From Collinsella sp. (GTDB lineage: Bacteria; Actinomycetota; Coriobacteriia; Coriobacteriales; Coriobacteriaceae), in the NCBI GenBank assembly GCA_014871665.1, contig WGSL01000033.1, positions 1-20,212 of the forward strand: DNA of 20,212 bases, given 5' to 3'. The notes under the pieces were generated by a model, which did no database searches, had not been told where the DNA came from, and saw only the letters and a list, made by a program, of their open reading frames with translations. How positions within the stretch are numbered: position 1 is the first letter of the stretch; every line of letters begins with the position of its first letter. This document shows positions 1 to 6,362 of the stretch, one piece after another. The position numbers and the translations under genes were made by a program.

Positions 1-117
1 AGCGCCCTTTCGTTTCACGTCACCTTGTCTCAAATGCGACCCGCTCGCTGTCCGTCCTCTACATGCGGCGTTGCCTTGCTCCGGATGCGGTATGCTCAAC
101 CTGCGGCGCCTTAGAGG

Positions 118-146
118 TAGTCATTGGGGACGTTCTTAAATGACTA
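118..146. repeat. REP-like palindrome
   Basis: A perfect 8-bp inverted repeat, TAGTCATT (118-125) and AATGACTA (139-146), encloses a 13-base loop that begins with GGGG. The bases GTAG at 117-120 overlap the left arm. GTAG next to an imperfect palindrome is the hallmark of REP elements mobilised by RAYT transposases. I recall very similar sequences scattered in other genomes, but copy number cannot be tested in this window, where only this copy is seen. Confidence 0.5.
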
Positions 147-222
147 GGTTGGGTAAATTACTTTTCGAGTTTATTTAATCTGTTTTGTTAGAAATTAAGC
201 TGCCTACCTGCTCAAAGTAATT

Positions 223-242
223 AATAGCATTCATCTGCTATT
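223..242. other. Small hairpin in AT-rich region
   Basis: AATAGCA (223-229) and TGCTATT (236-242) form a perfect 7-bp stem with a 6-base loop. It sits at the end of an unassigned minus-strand open frame whose stop codon (238-240) is inside the right arm, followed on that strand by TTAATTA. It could be a weak terminator for minus-strand transcription, or part of a repeat element. Confidence 0.35.
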
Positions 243-462
243 GAAAATATTGCTCAAAAAATCGTCCAAGAAGTCGCAGTGCATTTTTTGATGAGTCGCG
301 CGTCAAGTGATTTGGTATGTTCTTGGTTAGATATTGGTCAGTTTTTGGGCAACCTTGCCAAAAGCTTGACGAATGCAAATCTGGACGTCGGCGAATGAAC
401 ACTTTGAGCGAGCTCGGTGCAAAATTCTGGGCTGATTCTCGATAATCGCTTCCAATCGTCCC

Positions 463-489
463 TTGCCGCGTGCCACCCTCGCGTACAAT
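463..489 (+). promoter_or_regulatory. Possible prmC promoter
   Basis: TTGCCG (463-468) and TACAAT (484-489) resemble -35 and -10 boxes. The 15-base spacer is shorter than optimal. The -10 box lies about 50 bases before the prmC start and matches the -10 box of the better promoter ahead of the atp operon. Confidence 0.4.
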
Positions 490-537
490 CTGCTCCGACA
501 TTCGCGCGCCGCCCGGCGCTTAAGAGGGGAGGACCCC

Positions 538-1788
538 ATGGCAAACGAGATTTGGACCATCAAGCGTTGTCTCGAGTGGACCAAGGAGTACCTGGCCGAG
601 CGCGGCGAGGAGCACCCCCGTCTTTCTGCCGAGTGGCTGCTCTGCGCTGCCACGGGTTTGGCACGCATCGACTTATATATGCGCATGGACGAGACGCTTA
701 ACGCGGCTCAGCTCGAGACCATGCACGCGGCCGTTGTTCGTCGCGCTAAAGGTGAACCGCTGCAGTACATCACCGGCAGCACGCAGTTTCGCATGATCGA
801 CGTCGCGTGCGCCCCCGGCGTGCTCATTCCGCGCCCCGAGACCGAGATGCTCGTCGAGGAAGTCCTCAATTATCTGGATGCCGAGGTGCTGAGCCCCGAG
901 GCTGCTGCCCGTCAGCGCGTGGAGCTGCCTTGGAACGATGAGGTCGAGGAGGCACGCAAGGCCGAGGCCGCGCTGGCAGACGAACGCGCGGCCGCCGAGC
1001 GCCGTGCCGCTAACCTGACGGCTGCCGATGAGGCGGCGCTAGGCGGCGACGTATTGGGCAGCCGCGCCTATGCCGAGGAGCTGGCCGACCGCGAGGCCGA
1101 GGAAGCCGCCGCGCAGGCAGCAGAAGCCGAAGCCGCGGAAGCCGCCGAGCCCGAGCTCGACGAATACGGCATCGCCATCGAGGGTGCCGGCCAGGAGACG
1201 GCTTCGGCTCAGGATGCCGCTGCGCCTGCCCCAGCCGAGCCCCGTATCGCCCGCGTTCTCGAGGTCGGCTGCGGCACGGGTTGCATCTCGCTCTCCCTTG
1301 CCTGGGAGCGCCGCGGCCACGTTACCTGCACCGCCACCGATATCGAGCCGCGCGCCATCGATCTGGCCACCAAAAACCGCGACGCGCTCGGCCTCACGGC
1401 AGATGAGGTTGCCTTTAGTCTCACCAACCTGGTGAGCTCCATTCCCCGCGAAGAGTGGGGCACCTTCGACGTGCTCGTTTCCAACCCGCCCTACATCCCG
1501 ACCGGCGTCATGCGCTCGCTGCCGCACGAGGTCAAGGACTTTGAGCCCGACTTGGCGCTCGAGGGCGGTGCCGACGGCCTGGACATCTTCCGCCGCCTGC
1601 TCAATGCGGCGCCTTACATGCTGCGCGCCGGCGGCCTGTTTGCCTGCGAGCTCTACGAGGGCGCCCTCGATGCCGCGGCCGAGCTCTGTCGCCAGGCAGG
1701 CCTTTCGGACGTGCGTATCGTCCACGACCTCACCGATCGTCCCCGCATCGTTCGAGCCATCGTCACCGAGCCCAAACAGCGTATTTAA
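538..1788 (+). CDS. prmC: PrmC, peptide chain release factor N5-glutamine methyltransferase, with a large insertion
   Basis: Methylates the glutamine of the GGQ motif in release factors RF1 and RF2, using S-adenosylmethionine, in the cytosol. The 416-residue product has an N-terminal helical domain (about 1-112, with the family segment GEPLQYITG at 72-80 and IPRPETE at 97-103). The Rossmann-fold methyltransferase domain carries SAM motif I, EVGCGTG (242-248), and the catalytic NPPY (316-319). Family members are usually about 280 residues. The excess is an Ala/Glu/Asp-rich, low-complexity segment at about 115-236, placed between the two domains in one uninterrupted frame. The ATG at 538 follows GGGGAGGA at good spacing. 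An upstream in-frame extension to 463 would start on TTG and overlap the probable promoter, so I reject it. No terminator separates it from the toxin-antitoxin genes. Confidence 0.93.
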   Translation: MANEIWTIKRCLEWTKEYLAERGEEHPRLSAEWLLCAATGLARIDLYMRMDETLNAAQLETMHAAVVRRAKGEPLQYITGSTQFRMIDVACAPGVLIPRPETEMLVEEVLNYLDAEVLSPEAAARQRVELPWNDEVEEARKAEAALADERAAAERRAANLTAADEAALGGDVLGSRAYAEELADREAEEAAAQAAEAEAAEAAEPELDEYGIAIEGAGQETASAQDAAAPAPAEPRIARVLEVGCGTGCISLSLAWERRGHVTCTATDIEPRAIDLATKNRDALGLTADEVAFSLTNLVSSIPREEWGTFDVLVSNPPYIPTGVMRSLPHEVKDFEPDLALEGGADGLDIFRRLLNAAPYMLRAGGLFACELYEGALDAAAELCRQAGLSDVRIVHDLTDRPRIVRAIVTEPKQRI

Positions 1789-1800
1789 GCTGAATAAATA

Positions 1801-1820
1801 GACATTTGCGCAAGTTTGTC
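1801..1820. promoter_or_regulatory. Possible HigA operator (inverted repeat)
   Basis: TTGCGCAA (1806-1813) is a perfect palindrome, flanked by GACA (1801-1804) and TGTC (1817-1820), directly upstream of the -35 box of the toxin-antitoxin promoter. HigA-type antitoxins bind palindromes at their own promoter. That this is the site is inference. Confidence 0.35.
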
Positions 1821-1821
1821 C

Positions 1822-1849
1822 TTGCAATATACCGTAAAACTTCTACTAT
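1822..1849 (+). promoter_or_regulatory. Promoter of the toxin-antitoxin operon
   Basis: TTGCAA (1822-1827), 16-base spacer and TACTAT (1844-1849), 14 bases before the toxin start codon. The RBS GAAGGAG (1851-1857) begins just after the -10 box, so the transcript leader would be very short. Confidence 0.55.
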
Positions 1850-1863
1850 AGAAGGAGAAAGGT

Positions 1864-2259
1864 ATGTCAAATCAGCTGCATCGGTACCGTATCGTGCTTG
1901 ATTACATTGAACCTTGGCTTGATGAGCAGGATGAAGCTACGCTGAAGCAGATTTATGCAGACCTTTTGGTGCTCGAGAAGGAAGGTCCCAGCCTTGGTCG
2001 TCCGCTGGTTGACCGCGTAAAGGGCTCGAAGCTTCATCATTTAAAGGAGCTGAGAGTGACGTCGTGTGGTGGGCAGGTGATTCGCATCCTCTTCGCCTTT
2101 GACCCCAAGCGCCAGGCGGTATTGCTATTGGCGGGTGATAAGTCGCGAGCGGGATCGTCAAGGGCAAAATGGAACGGTTGGTATGCGATCAACATTCCAA
2201 GGGCCGAGCAAATATACCGTCGCCACGTAAGGAGGCTCGATCGAGATGGAACTGCATGA
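1864..2259 (+). CDS. higB: RelE/HigB-type toxin of a type II toxin-antitoxin system
   Basis: A 131-residue protein resembling the RelE/ParE (Gp49-like) toxin family, whose members act as ribosome-dependent mRNA endonucleases. The family-like core is LGRPLVDRVKGS (44-55), then a KELRV strand (61-65), VIRILFAFD (72-80), a hydrophobic strand VLLLAGDKS, and an Arg-rich C-terminal helix with a conserved-looking position of basic residues. The order toxin first, antitoxin second, with a 14-base overlap into the next gene, is typical of higBA rather than relBE. The start ATG is preceded by a good GAAGGAG site. Codons such as TTA, AAA and ATT are more frequent than in neighbouring genes, hinting at acquisition. 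The family call is firm; that it degrades mRNA is knowledge of the family. Confidence 0.82.
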   Translation: MSNQLHRYRIVLDYIEPWLDEQDEATLKQIYADLLVLEKEGPSLGRPLVDRVKGSKLHHLKELRVTSCGGQVIRILFAFDPKRQAVLLLAGDKSRAGSSRAKWNGWYAINIPRAEQIYRRHVRRLDRDGTA

Positions 2260-2548
2260 GTATATGGAATCTCGCGGGATAACACGCGACTCCATTACCG
2301 CCGAGCAGGAGAGGACTCGCGATCGTATCGAAGCCTATAAGCTTGCTCAGATTCGCAGGTTAAAAGATCTAACACAGGCGTCGGTCGCCCAGTCGATGGG
2401 CGTTTCTCAAAAACGTGTATCCGAGCTCGAGCGTGGGGAGTTGGGTTCGATGAGGCTCGACACGCTGAGCAGGTACGCAGAGAGCCTCGGCGGAAAACTG
2501 GTTGCAAGCATCGAGTTTCCCGATCGTACCGTTACGCTTGCGCGCTAA
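2246..2548 (+). CDS. higA: HigA-type antitoxin, XRE-family helix-turn-helix protein
   Basis: A 100-residue DNA-binding antitoxin, expected to neutralise the upstream toxin and repress the shared promoter. An XRE/Cro-type helix-turn-helix is at about 43-64 (TQASVAQSMGVSQKRVSELE), followed by the usual RLDTLSRYAESLGGKL helix (70-84) and a short C-terminal strand. The N-terminal 40 residues are helical and charged and probably contact the toxin. The ATG at 2246 overlaps the toxin gene by 14 bases, with GGAGG at 2230-2234 as its ribosome site, so the two are translationally linked. No clear terminator follows. Confidence 0.85.
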   Translation: MELHEYMESRGITRDSITAEQERTRDRIEAYKLAQIRRLKDLTQASVAQSMGVSQKRVSELERGELGSMRLDTLSRYAESLGGKLVASIEFPDRTVTLAR

Positions 2549-2609
2549 AAATCTTCAATTAACCCCCTCACTTTCACCGACTACTAGAGCCGCTCACCAA
2601 ACCAACATG

Positions 2610-2686
2610 CGCTCTGGGCAAATAGGTTGAACGTTTCGTGCGAGAATGCCCCACAGTAAACAAACTTGCACCAGAGCGTAAGGGGC
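2610..2686 (+). promoter_or_regulatory. Structured leader of ywlC (possible switch)
   Basis: CGCTCTGG (2610-2617) and CCAGAGCG (2671-2678) are perfect complements 53 bases apart. Inside, GGGCA (2616-2620) can pair with TGCCC (2647-2651). Alternatively GCCCC (2648-2652) can pair with GGGGC (2682-2686), which contains the ywlC ribosome-binding site. The last two pairings exclude each other. No known riboswitch class is recognised, and the transcript start is not known. Confidence 0.3.
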
Positions 2687-2696
2687 TGGCATACAC

Positions 2697-3440
2697 ATGC
2701 AGACGGTCTATCGGGTATATGAGGGAACGCGCGAGCCGCATCGGCTTGCCGTCGAGCGCGCGGCCGAGGTGCTCGGCCGCGGCGGCCTGGCGCTGATCCC
2801 GACCGAGACGGTCTACGGTGTCGCCGTGGCGGTCAACGCCTTCTCGGACGCCGTGCCCCAAGATGCAGGCGAATTCCCATCGTGGCCGCGCGATCCGCAG
2901 GCTGCCGTCAATGGCGCCGCGGTCCCTGCGCTCGGTACCGGCTACCGCCGTATCTTCACTCTCAAGCAACGTGAACTCACGCAAACCGTCGCTTGGCTGG
3001 TCGATGGTGTCGAGGCGCTCGACCGCTATGGCGTGGATATCTCGGAAGAGGCCCGCGTGCTTGCGCGACGATGCTGGCCGGGCGCCCTGACTATCGTGGT
3101 CAAGGCGGCCCCCTGCGTGCCGACCTTTATGCGCGCCGCCGACGACACGGTGGCACTTCGCGCTTCGGCTTCGCCCGTGGTGCAAGCGCTCATCTGCGCC
3201 TGCGGCAGCCCTCTTGCCTGCACCAGCGCCAACACGCATGGCGCGCCCGCGCCGGCAAGTTTTGTCACGGTGGAGGAGCGCATCCTGGAGGGGGTCGATG
3301 TGGCCGTCGACGCCGGTGAGACCCCGTGTCGCGACGCCTCGACCATCGTGTCGTTCCAGCACGGCGGGCTCCAGATCCTGCGCCAAGGCGCACTTCCCGC
3401 ATCAGAGATCGAACGGGTCCTGTCCGACCCGATGCAATAG
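2697..3440 (+). CDS. ywlC: Threonylcarbamoyl-AMP synthase (TsaC/YwlC/Sua5 family)
   Basis: Makes L-threonylcarbamoyl-AMP from threonine, bicarbonate and ATP, the first step of the t6A modification of tRNAs that read ANN codons. The 247-residue protein has the YrdC-domain motifs in order: IPTETVYGV (34-42, usually PTDTVYG), the KxR motif KQR (90-92), WPGALTIVV (127-135), VALRASASP (152-160) and TSAN (176-179), ending with STIV (215-218). It lacks the long C-terminal Sua5 domain, so it is of the short TsaC/YwlC type. About 35 extra residues (49-83) lie between the PTETVYG motif and KxR, where family members are usually direct. The ATG at 2697 follows AAGGGG at 12 bases. glpK starts 13 bases after the stop, suggesting co-transcription. 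Confidence 0.9.
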   Translation: MQTVYRVYEGTREPHRLAVERAAEVLGRGGLALIPTETVYGVAVAVNAFSDAVPQDAGEFPSWPRDPQAAVNGAAVPALGTGYRRIFTLKQRELTQTVAWLVDGVEALDRYGVDISEEARVLARRCWPGALTIVVKAAPCVPTFMRAADDTVALRASASPVVQALICACGSPLACTSANTHGAPAPASFVTVEERILEGVDVAVDAGETPCRDASTIVSFQHGGLQILRQGALPASEIERVLSDPMQ

Positions 3441-3453
3441 AAAGGTGTAAGCG

Positions 3454-4995
3454 ATGTCGTTGAATCTGGGCAGCCTGGGCATGGAAGATGCCTCGTTTAA
3501 CTTTGGCGGTTCCTACATCATGGCGCTCGACTGCGGCACCACCTCGGTACTTGCGACCATCGTCGACGAGTACGGCTGCATCGTCGCGCAGGCGCGTCGT
3601 AGCGTCAAAACCAGCTTCCCGCGTCCCGGTTGGATAGAGCAAGACCCCATGGAGGTGCTTGCCAGCCAGATCGGCGTGATGATGGAGGTCCAGTTTAAGA
3701 GCGGCATCCATTCTGACCGCATCGCCGCCATCGGTATCTCCAACCAGCGCGAGACCACGGTGGTGTGGGACCGCATAAGCGGCCAACCCATCTATAACGC
3801 CATCGTGTGGCAATGCCGTCGCACCGCACCTCTGATCGACGAGCTGGTCGAGCGGGGCGCAGAAGAGCTGGTGCGCTCCCGCACGGGACTCACGCTCGAT
3901 CCGTATTTCTCGGCTTCCAAGGTGCAGTGGATCCTCGACAACGTCGACGGTGCGCGTGAGAGCGCGGCGGCGGGCGACCTCATGTTCGGCACCATCGACA
4001 CCTGGCTCATCTACAACCTTACCGGCAGCCAGGTCTTTGCCACCGACTACACCAATGCCAGCCGCACGGCGCTCTTTAATATCCATACGCTCGATTGGGA
4101 CGACGACCTGCTGGCGCTCTTTGACGTTCCACGTTCCATGATGCCCGAGGTTCGTTGGAGCTCGGGCGACTACGGCCGCGTCGCGAGCGACATCATGACC
4201 AACATGCCGCCCGTCATGGGCGTGGCGGGCGATCAGCAGGCGTCGCTGTTCGGCCACTGCTGCTTCTATCCCGGCCAGACCAAAAACACCTATGGCACGG
4301 GCTGCTTTATGCTCATGAACACCGGCGACGAGATCGTCGAATCCAAGAATGGCCTGGTCTCCACCATCGGTATCGCTGCGGACGGCAAAGTCAGCTATGC
4401 GCTCGAGGGCTCTATTTTTGCCGCCGGCTCAACGATGAACTGGCTTCGCAACAACATGGGCATCATCTCGAGCGTGAGCGAGTCGGCACAACTCGCCGCT
4501 TCGATCAACGACAACGAGGGCTGCTACTTCGTCCCCGCCTTCGCTGGCCTGGGCGCTCCCTGGTGGGACCCGCATGCCCGCGGTATCGTGTGCGGTCTGA
4601 CCGGCGCCTCGAGCCGTGCGACCATCGTACGTGCCGCCTGCGAATCCATGGCATATCAGAGCTACGACGTGCTGCGCGCCATGGAGCAGGACGTGGGGCT
4701 TTCGATCGAGCGCCTGTCTGTCGATGGCGGTGCCTCGCGCAACGAGTTCATCATGCAATTCCAGGCCGACCTGCTGGATATCCCCGTGCTGCAATGCGAG
4801 ACGGTGGAGACCACGGCAATCGGTGCCGCGTACTTGGCGGGTCTTGCCGTCGGCTATTGGGAAGACCTGGAGGAGCTGGAGCAAAATGCCCAGATCGTTA
4901 GGACCTTCCTTCCCCACATGTCCGCCGAGCGCCGCGAGCAAAACCTTGCGGGCTGGCGTGATGCAGTCAGGCGCTCGCTCAGCACCGCACAGTAG
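3454..4995 (+). CDS. glpK: Glycerol kinase
   Basis: Phosphorylates glycerol to sn-glycerol 3-phosphate with ATP in the cytosol, feeding glycolysis and lipid synthesis. This 513-residue FGGY-family kinase shows the phosphate-binding DCGTTS (26-31), the substrate motif NQRETT (97-102), GTIDTWLIYNLTG (179-191), GVAGDQQASLFG (256-267) with the catalytic Asp, NTYGTGCF (278-285) and GLGAPWWDP (365-373). It has about 18 residues ahead of the first beta strand, longer than usual. Starts at codon 10 or 23 are possible, but the ATG at 3454 has the best ribosome site (GAAAGG). In Firmicute enzymes a His in a Tyr-His-Phe stretch ahead of GDQQ is phosphorylated by HPr; the matching segment here (240-255) has no His. 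No glycerol facilitator gene is adjacent. Confidence 0.95.
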   Translation: MSLNLGSLGMEDASFNFGGSYIMALDCGTTSVLATIVDEYGCIVAQARRSVKTSFPRPGWIEQDPMEVLASQIGVMMEVQFKSGIHSDRIAAIGISNQRETTVVWDRISGQPIYNAIVWQCRRTAPLIDELVERGAEELVRSRTGLTLDPYFSASKVQWILDNVDGARESAAAGDLMFGTIDTWLIYNLTGSQVFATDYTNASRTALFNIHTLDWDDDLLALFDVPRSMMPEVRWSSGDYGRVASDIMTNMPPVMGVAGDQQASLFGHCCFYPGQTKNTYGTGCFMLMNTGDEIVESKNGLVSTIGIAADGKVSYALEGSIFAAGSTMNWLRNNMGIISSVSESAQLAASINDNEGCYFVPAFAGLGAPWWDPHARGIVCGLTGASSRATIVRAACESMAYQSYDVLRAMEQDVGLSIERLSVDGGASRNEFIMQFQADLLDIPVLQCETVETTAIGAAYLAGLAVGYWEDLEELEQNAQIVRTFLPHMSAERREQNLAGWRDAVRRSLSTAQ

Positions 4996-5041
4996 GGCTG
5001 CGATGGGCTGCTCGATACAACAAACCGCTAAACTAATGCAT

Positions 5042-5095
5042 GGCGTGCGGCGGCAACATTGCTGCACGCCTTGTCAGCAAGGCCGTTTTGCGGCC
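5042..5095 (+). promoter_or_regulatory. Two hairpins in the upp leader
   Basis: GGCGTGC (5042-5048) and GCACGCC (5064-5070) form a 7-bp stem, extendable to 10 with one G-T pair. It is followed by GGCCG (5081-5085) and CGGCC (5091-5095) around TTTTG. Neither has a U tract, so simple termination is unlikely. They lie between glpK and the upp ribosome-binding site AAAGGGG (5102-5108). Their role is unknown. Confidence 0.35.
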
Positions 5096-5118
5096 GCAAC
5101 GAAAGGGGCAATCAATCC

Positions 5119-5766
5119 ATGACCGTCACCTACGATGCGTCCCGTGTGACGCTTGTCGATCACCCGCTCGTCCAGCACAAGCTGTCGATCCTGCGCGACA
5201 AAAACACCGGCACCAACCAGTTCCGTCAGCTCGTGCGCGAACTCGCGCTTTTTGACGGCTACGAGGCCATGCGCGACCTGCCTATGGAAGACGTCGAGGT
5301 CGAGACCCCCATCACTACCGCCACGTTCAAACAGCTTGCTGGCAAGAAACTCGCCATCGTGCCCATCCTGCGTGCGGGCCTTGGCATGGTCGACGGCATC
5401 CTCGACCTGGTGCCCTCCGCTCGCGTGGGCCACATCGGCATGGAGCGCGACGAGGTTACCCACGAGCCGCACGAGTATTACTGCAAGATGCCCAAGGATA
5501 TCGACCAGCGCATCTGCCTGGTCGTCGACCCCATGCTCGCCACGGGCGGTTCGGCCGAGATGGCCATTAGCTACCTGCGCGAGCGCGGTGTCAAGGACAT
5601 CCGCATGCTGTGCATCGTCGCGGCCCCCGAGGGCCTCAAGTCGCTGACCGAGAAGGACCCAGATGTGCATATCTATACCTGCGCCATCGACGACCATCTC
5701 AACGAGGCTGCCTACATCGTTCCCGGCCTGGGCGACGCCGGTGACCGCATCTACGGCACGCTCTAG
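5119..5766 (+). CDS. upp: Uracil phosphoribosyltransferase
   Basis: Converts uracil and PRPP to UMP and pyrophosphate (pyrimidine salvage, cytosolic). At 215 residues it has the normal family length. The PRPP-binding loop VVDPMLATGGSA is at 135-146, ILRAGLGM at 83-90, and the uracil-binding C-terminus GLGDAGDRIYGT at 203-214. I chose ATG 5119, which follows AAAGGGG and gives the classic N-terminus. An upstream in-frame start at 5059 would sit inside the leader hairpin and add 20 unrelated residues. The 123-base gap after glpK suggests its own control. Confidence 0.95.
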   Translation: MTVTYDASRVTLVDHPLVQHKLSILRDKNTGTNQFRQLVRELALFDGYEAMRDLPMEDVEVETPITTATFKQLAGKKLAIVPILRAGLGMVDGILDLVPSARVGHIGMERDEVTHEPHEYYCKMPKDIDQRICLVVDPMLATGGSAEMAISYLRERGVKDIRMLCIVAAPEGLKSLTEKDPDVHIYTCAIDDHLNEAAYIVPGLGDAGDRIYGTL

Positions 5767-5808
5767 TCGCTGGGCTAAGACGGCCGCGGCTGCAAATACG
5801 AAGAAACG

Positions 5809-5843
5809 GTGCGCGCGGACGAACAAAAGGCGACCGCGCGCAC
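5809..5843 (+). terminator. Strong hairpin after upp (terminator or mRNA 3' end)
   Basis: GTGCGCGCGG (5809-5818) and CCGCGCGCAC (5834-5843) form a perfect 10-bp GC stem with a 15-base loop, 43 bases after the upp stop. Only a weak T-rich tail (TCCTGTT) follows, so factor-independent termination may be inefficient. Confidence 0.5.
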
Positions 5844-5855
5844 TCCTGTTAACGG

Positions 5856-5887
5856 ACGTTTTGCCCTGCAGGGTTCGAGAAAAACGT
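5856..5887. other. Second hairpin in the upp-atp gap
   Basis: ACGTTTT (5856-5862) pairs with AAAACGT (5881-5887), and inside lies the perfect palindrome CCCTGCAGGG (5864-5873). It could act with the preceding GC hairpin to end upp transcription, or bind a regulator ahead of the atp promoter. Confidence 0.35.
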
Positions 5888-5958
5888 ATTACCGTACCTG
5901 CGGCATAAAGAAGGTCTTAAGAAAACGAACAGGTGCGTATTAACCGATGCTTTTTCGG

Positions 5959-5986
5959 TTGTACTTTAGCGATTGGCTCGTACAAT
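5959..5986 (+). promoter_or_regulatory. Promoter of the atp operon
   Basis: TTGTAC (5959-5964), 16-base spacer and TACAAT (5981-5986), a good sigma70-type match. It predicts a transcript start near 5993 and a leader of about 55 bases. A small inverted repeat, AACCGA (5942-5947) and TCGGTT (5955-5960), touches the -35 box and could be a regulator site. Confidence 0.65.
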
Positions 5987-6047
5987 AGTCACCAATGTTT
6001 GGCGGGAACTGTTCTGTGAAGCGTTAAAAAGGAAAGTGAGGACGCCA

Positions 6048-6359
6048 GTGTTTCAGATAGCCGATCTGCTCGCTATCGTTGCAGGCGCCATCGCGGGCGC
6101 AATTGCCTTCCTTCCCTTTGTCTTTACGCTCAAGCCGGTTCTTGACGATAAACAGAATGCGGACATGCTCAAGGGTATGGTGAGTCTGGCGGTCTCGGCA
6201 ATCGCCCTGCTCGTCTTTACCTTGGTTGTGTTTGTGTTGTTCGGAGAGGCATTTCGCATGTTCCTCCTGGGCGAGGCGATCGGCTTCGTGGCCTTTATGG
6301 CCGCCTGCACGGTTCGCGTCGCCAAGGCGCTGCGAGATCCTCATGAGGTCGAAAGGTAA
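6048..6359 (+). CDS. atpI: AtpI-like small membrane protein of the ATP synthase operon
   Basis: A 103-residue hydrophobic protein with about three membrane segments (near 4-29, 46-66 and 72-92) and a short basic C-terminal tail. Its place as first gene of the atp operon is where AtpI, an aid in c-ring assembly, usually lies. I see no diagnostic motif, so the name rests on position and topology. I chose the GTG at 6048, preceded by AGTGAGG. A longer in-frame reading from TTG 5973 would start inside the promoter and add hydrophilic residues that do not fit. The stop is 3 bases before atpB. Confidence 0.65.
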   Translation: MFQIADLLAIVAGAIAGAIAFLPFVFTLKPVLDDKQNADMLKGMVSLAVSAIALLVFTLVVFVLFGEAFRMFLLGEAIGFVAFMAACTVRVAKALRDPHEVER

Positions 6360-6362
6360 GTC

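Larger units (their letters stand above)
1..462. other. AT-richer stretch without a convincing gene
   Basis: No convincing protein gene lies in the first 462 bases. All three forward frames are open at the left edge (closing at 112, about 137 and 141), so the tail of an upstream gene is possible but I do not recognise one. From about 136 to 420 the sequence is clearly AT-richer than the genes that follow. It contains a REP-like palindrome (118-146), a 7-bp hairpin (223-242) and a minus-strand open frame ending at 238 that I cannot assign. The gene for release factor 1 (prfA), which often precedes prmC, is not seen here. Confidence 0.55.

Noticed and set aside
880..1245. Frameshift or separate gene inside prmC
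   Set aside because: N-terminal domain, insertion and catalytic domain are in one frame without stops, so this is an in-frame insertion, not a broken gene.
1039..1827. Minus-strand open frame opposite the PrmC insertion and SAM domain
   Set aside because: The PrmC frame is continuous and carries all motifs. The antisense frame is a Gly/Leu-rich by-product of the GCC/GAG codon pattern.
5059..5118. Longer upp start at 5059
   Set aside because: It lies in the leader hairpin, lacks a ribosome site and adds 20 residues absent from the family. ATG 5119 has AAAGGGG.
5973..6047. TTG start giving a longer AtpI-like protein
   Set aside because: It overlaps the -10 box of the atp promoter, so the transcript would begin inside the extra codons.
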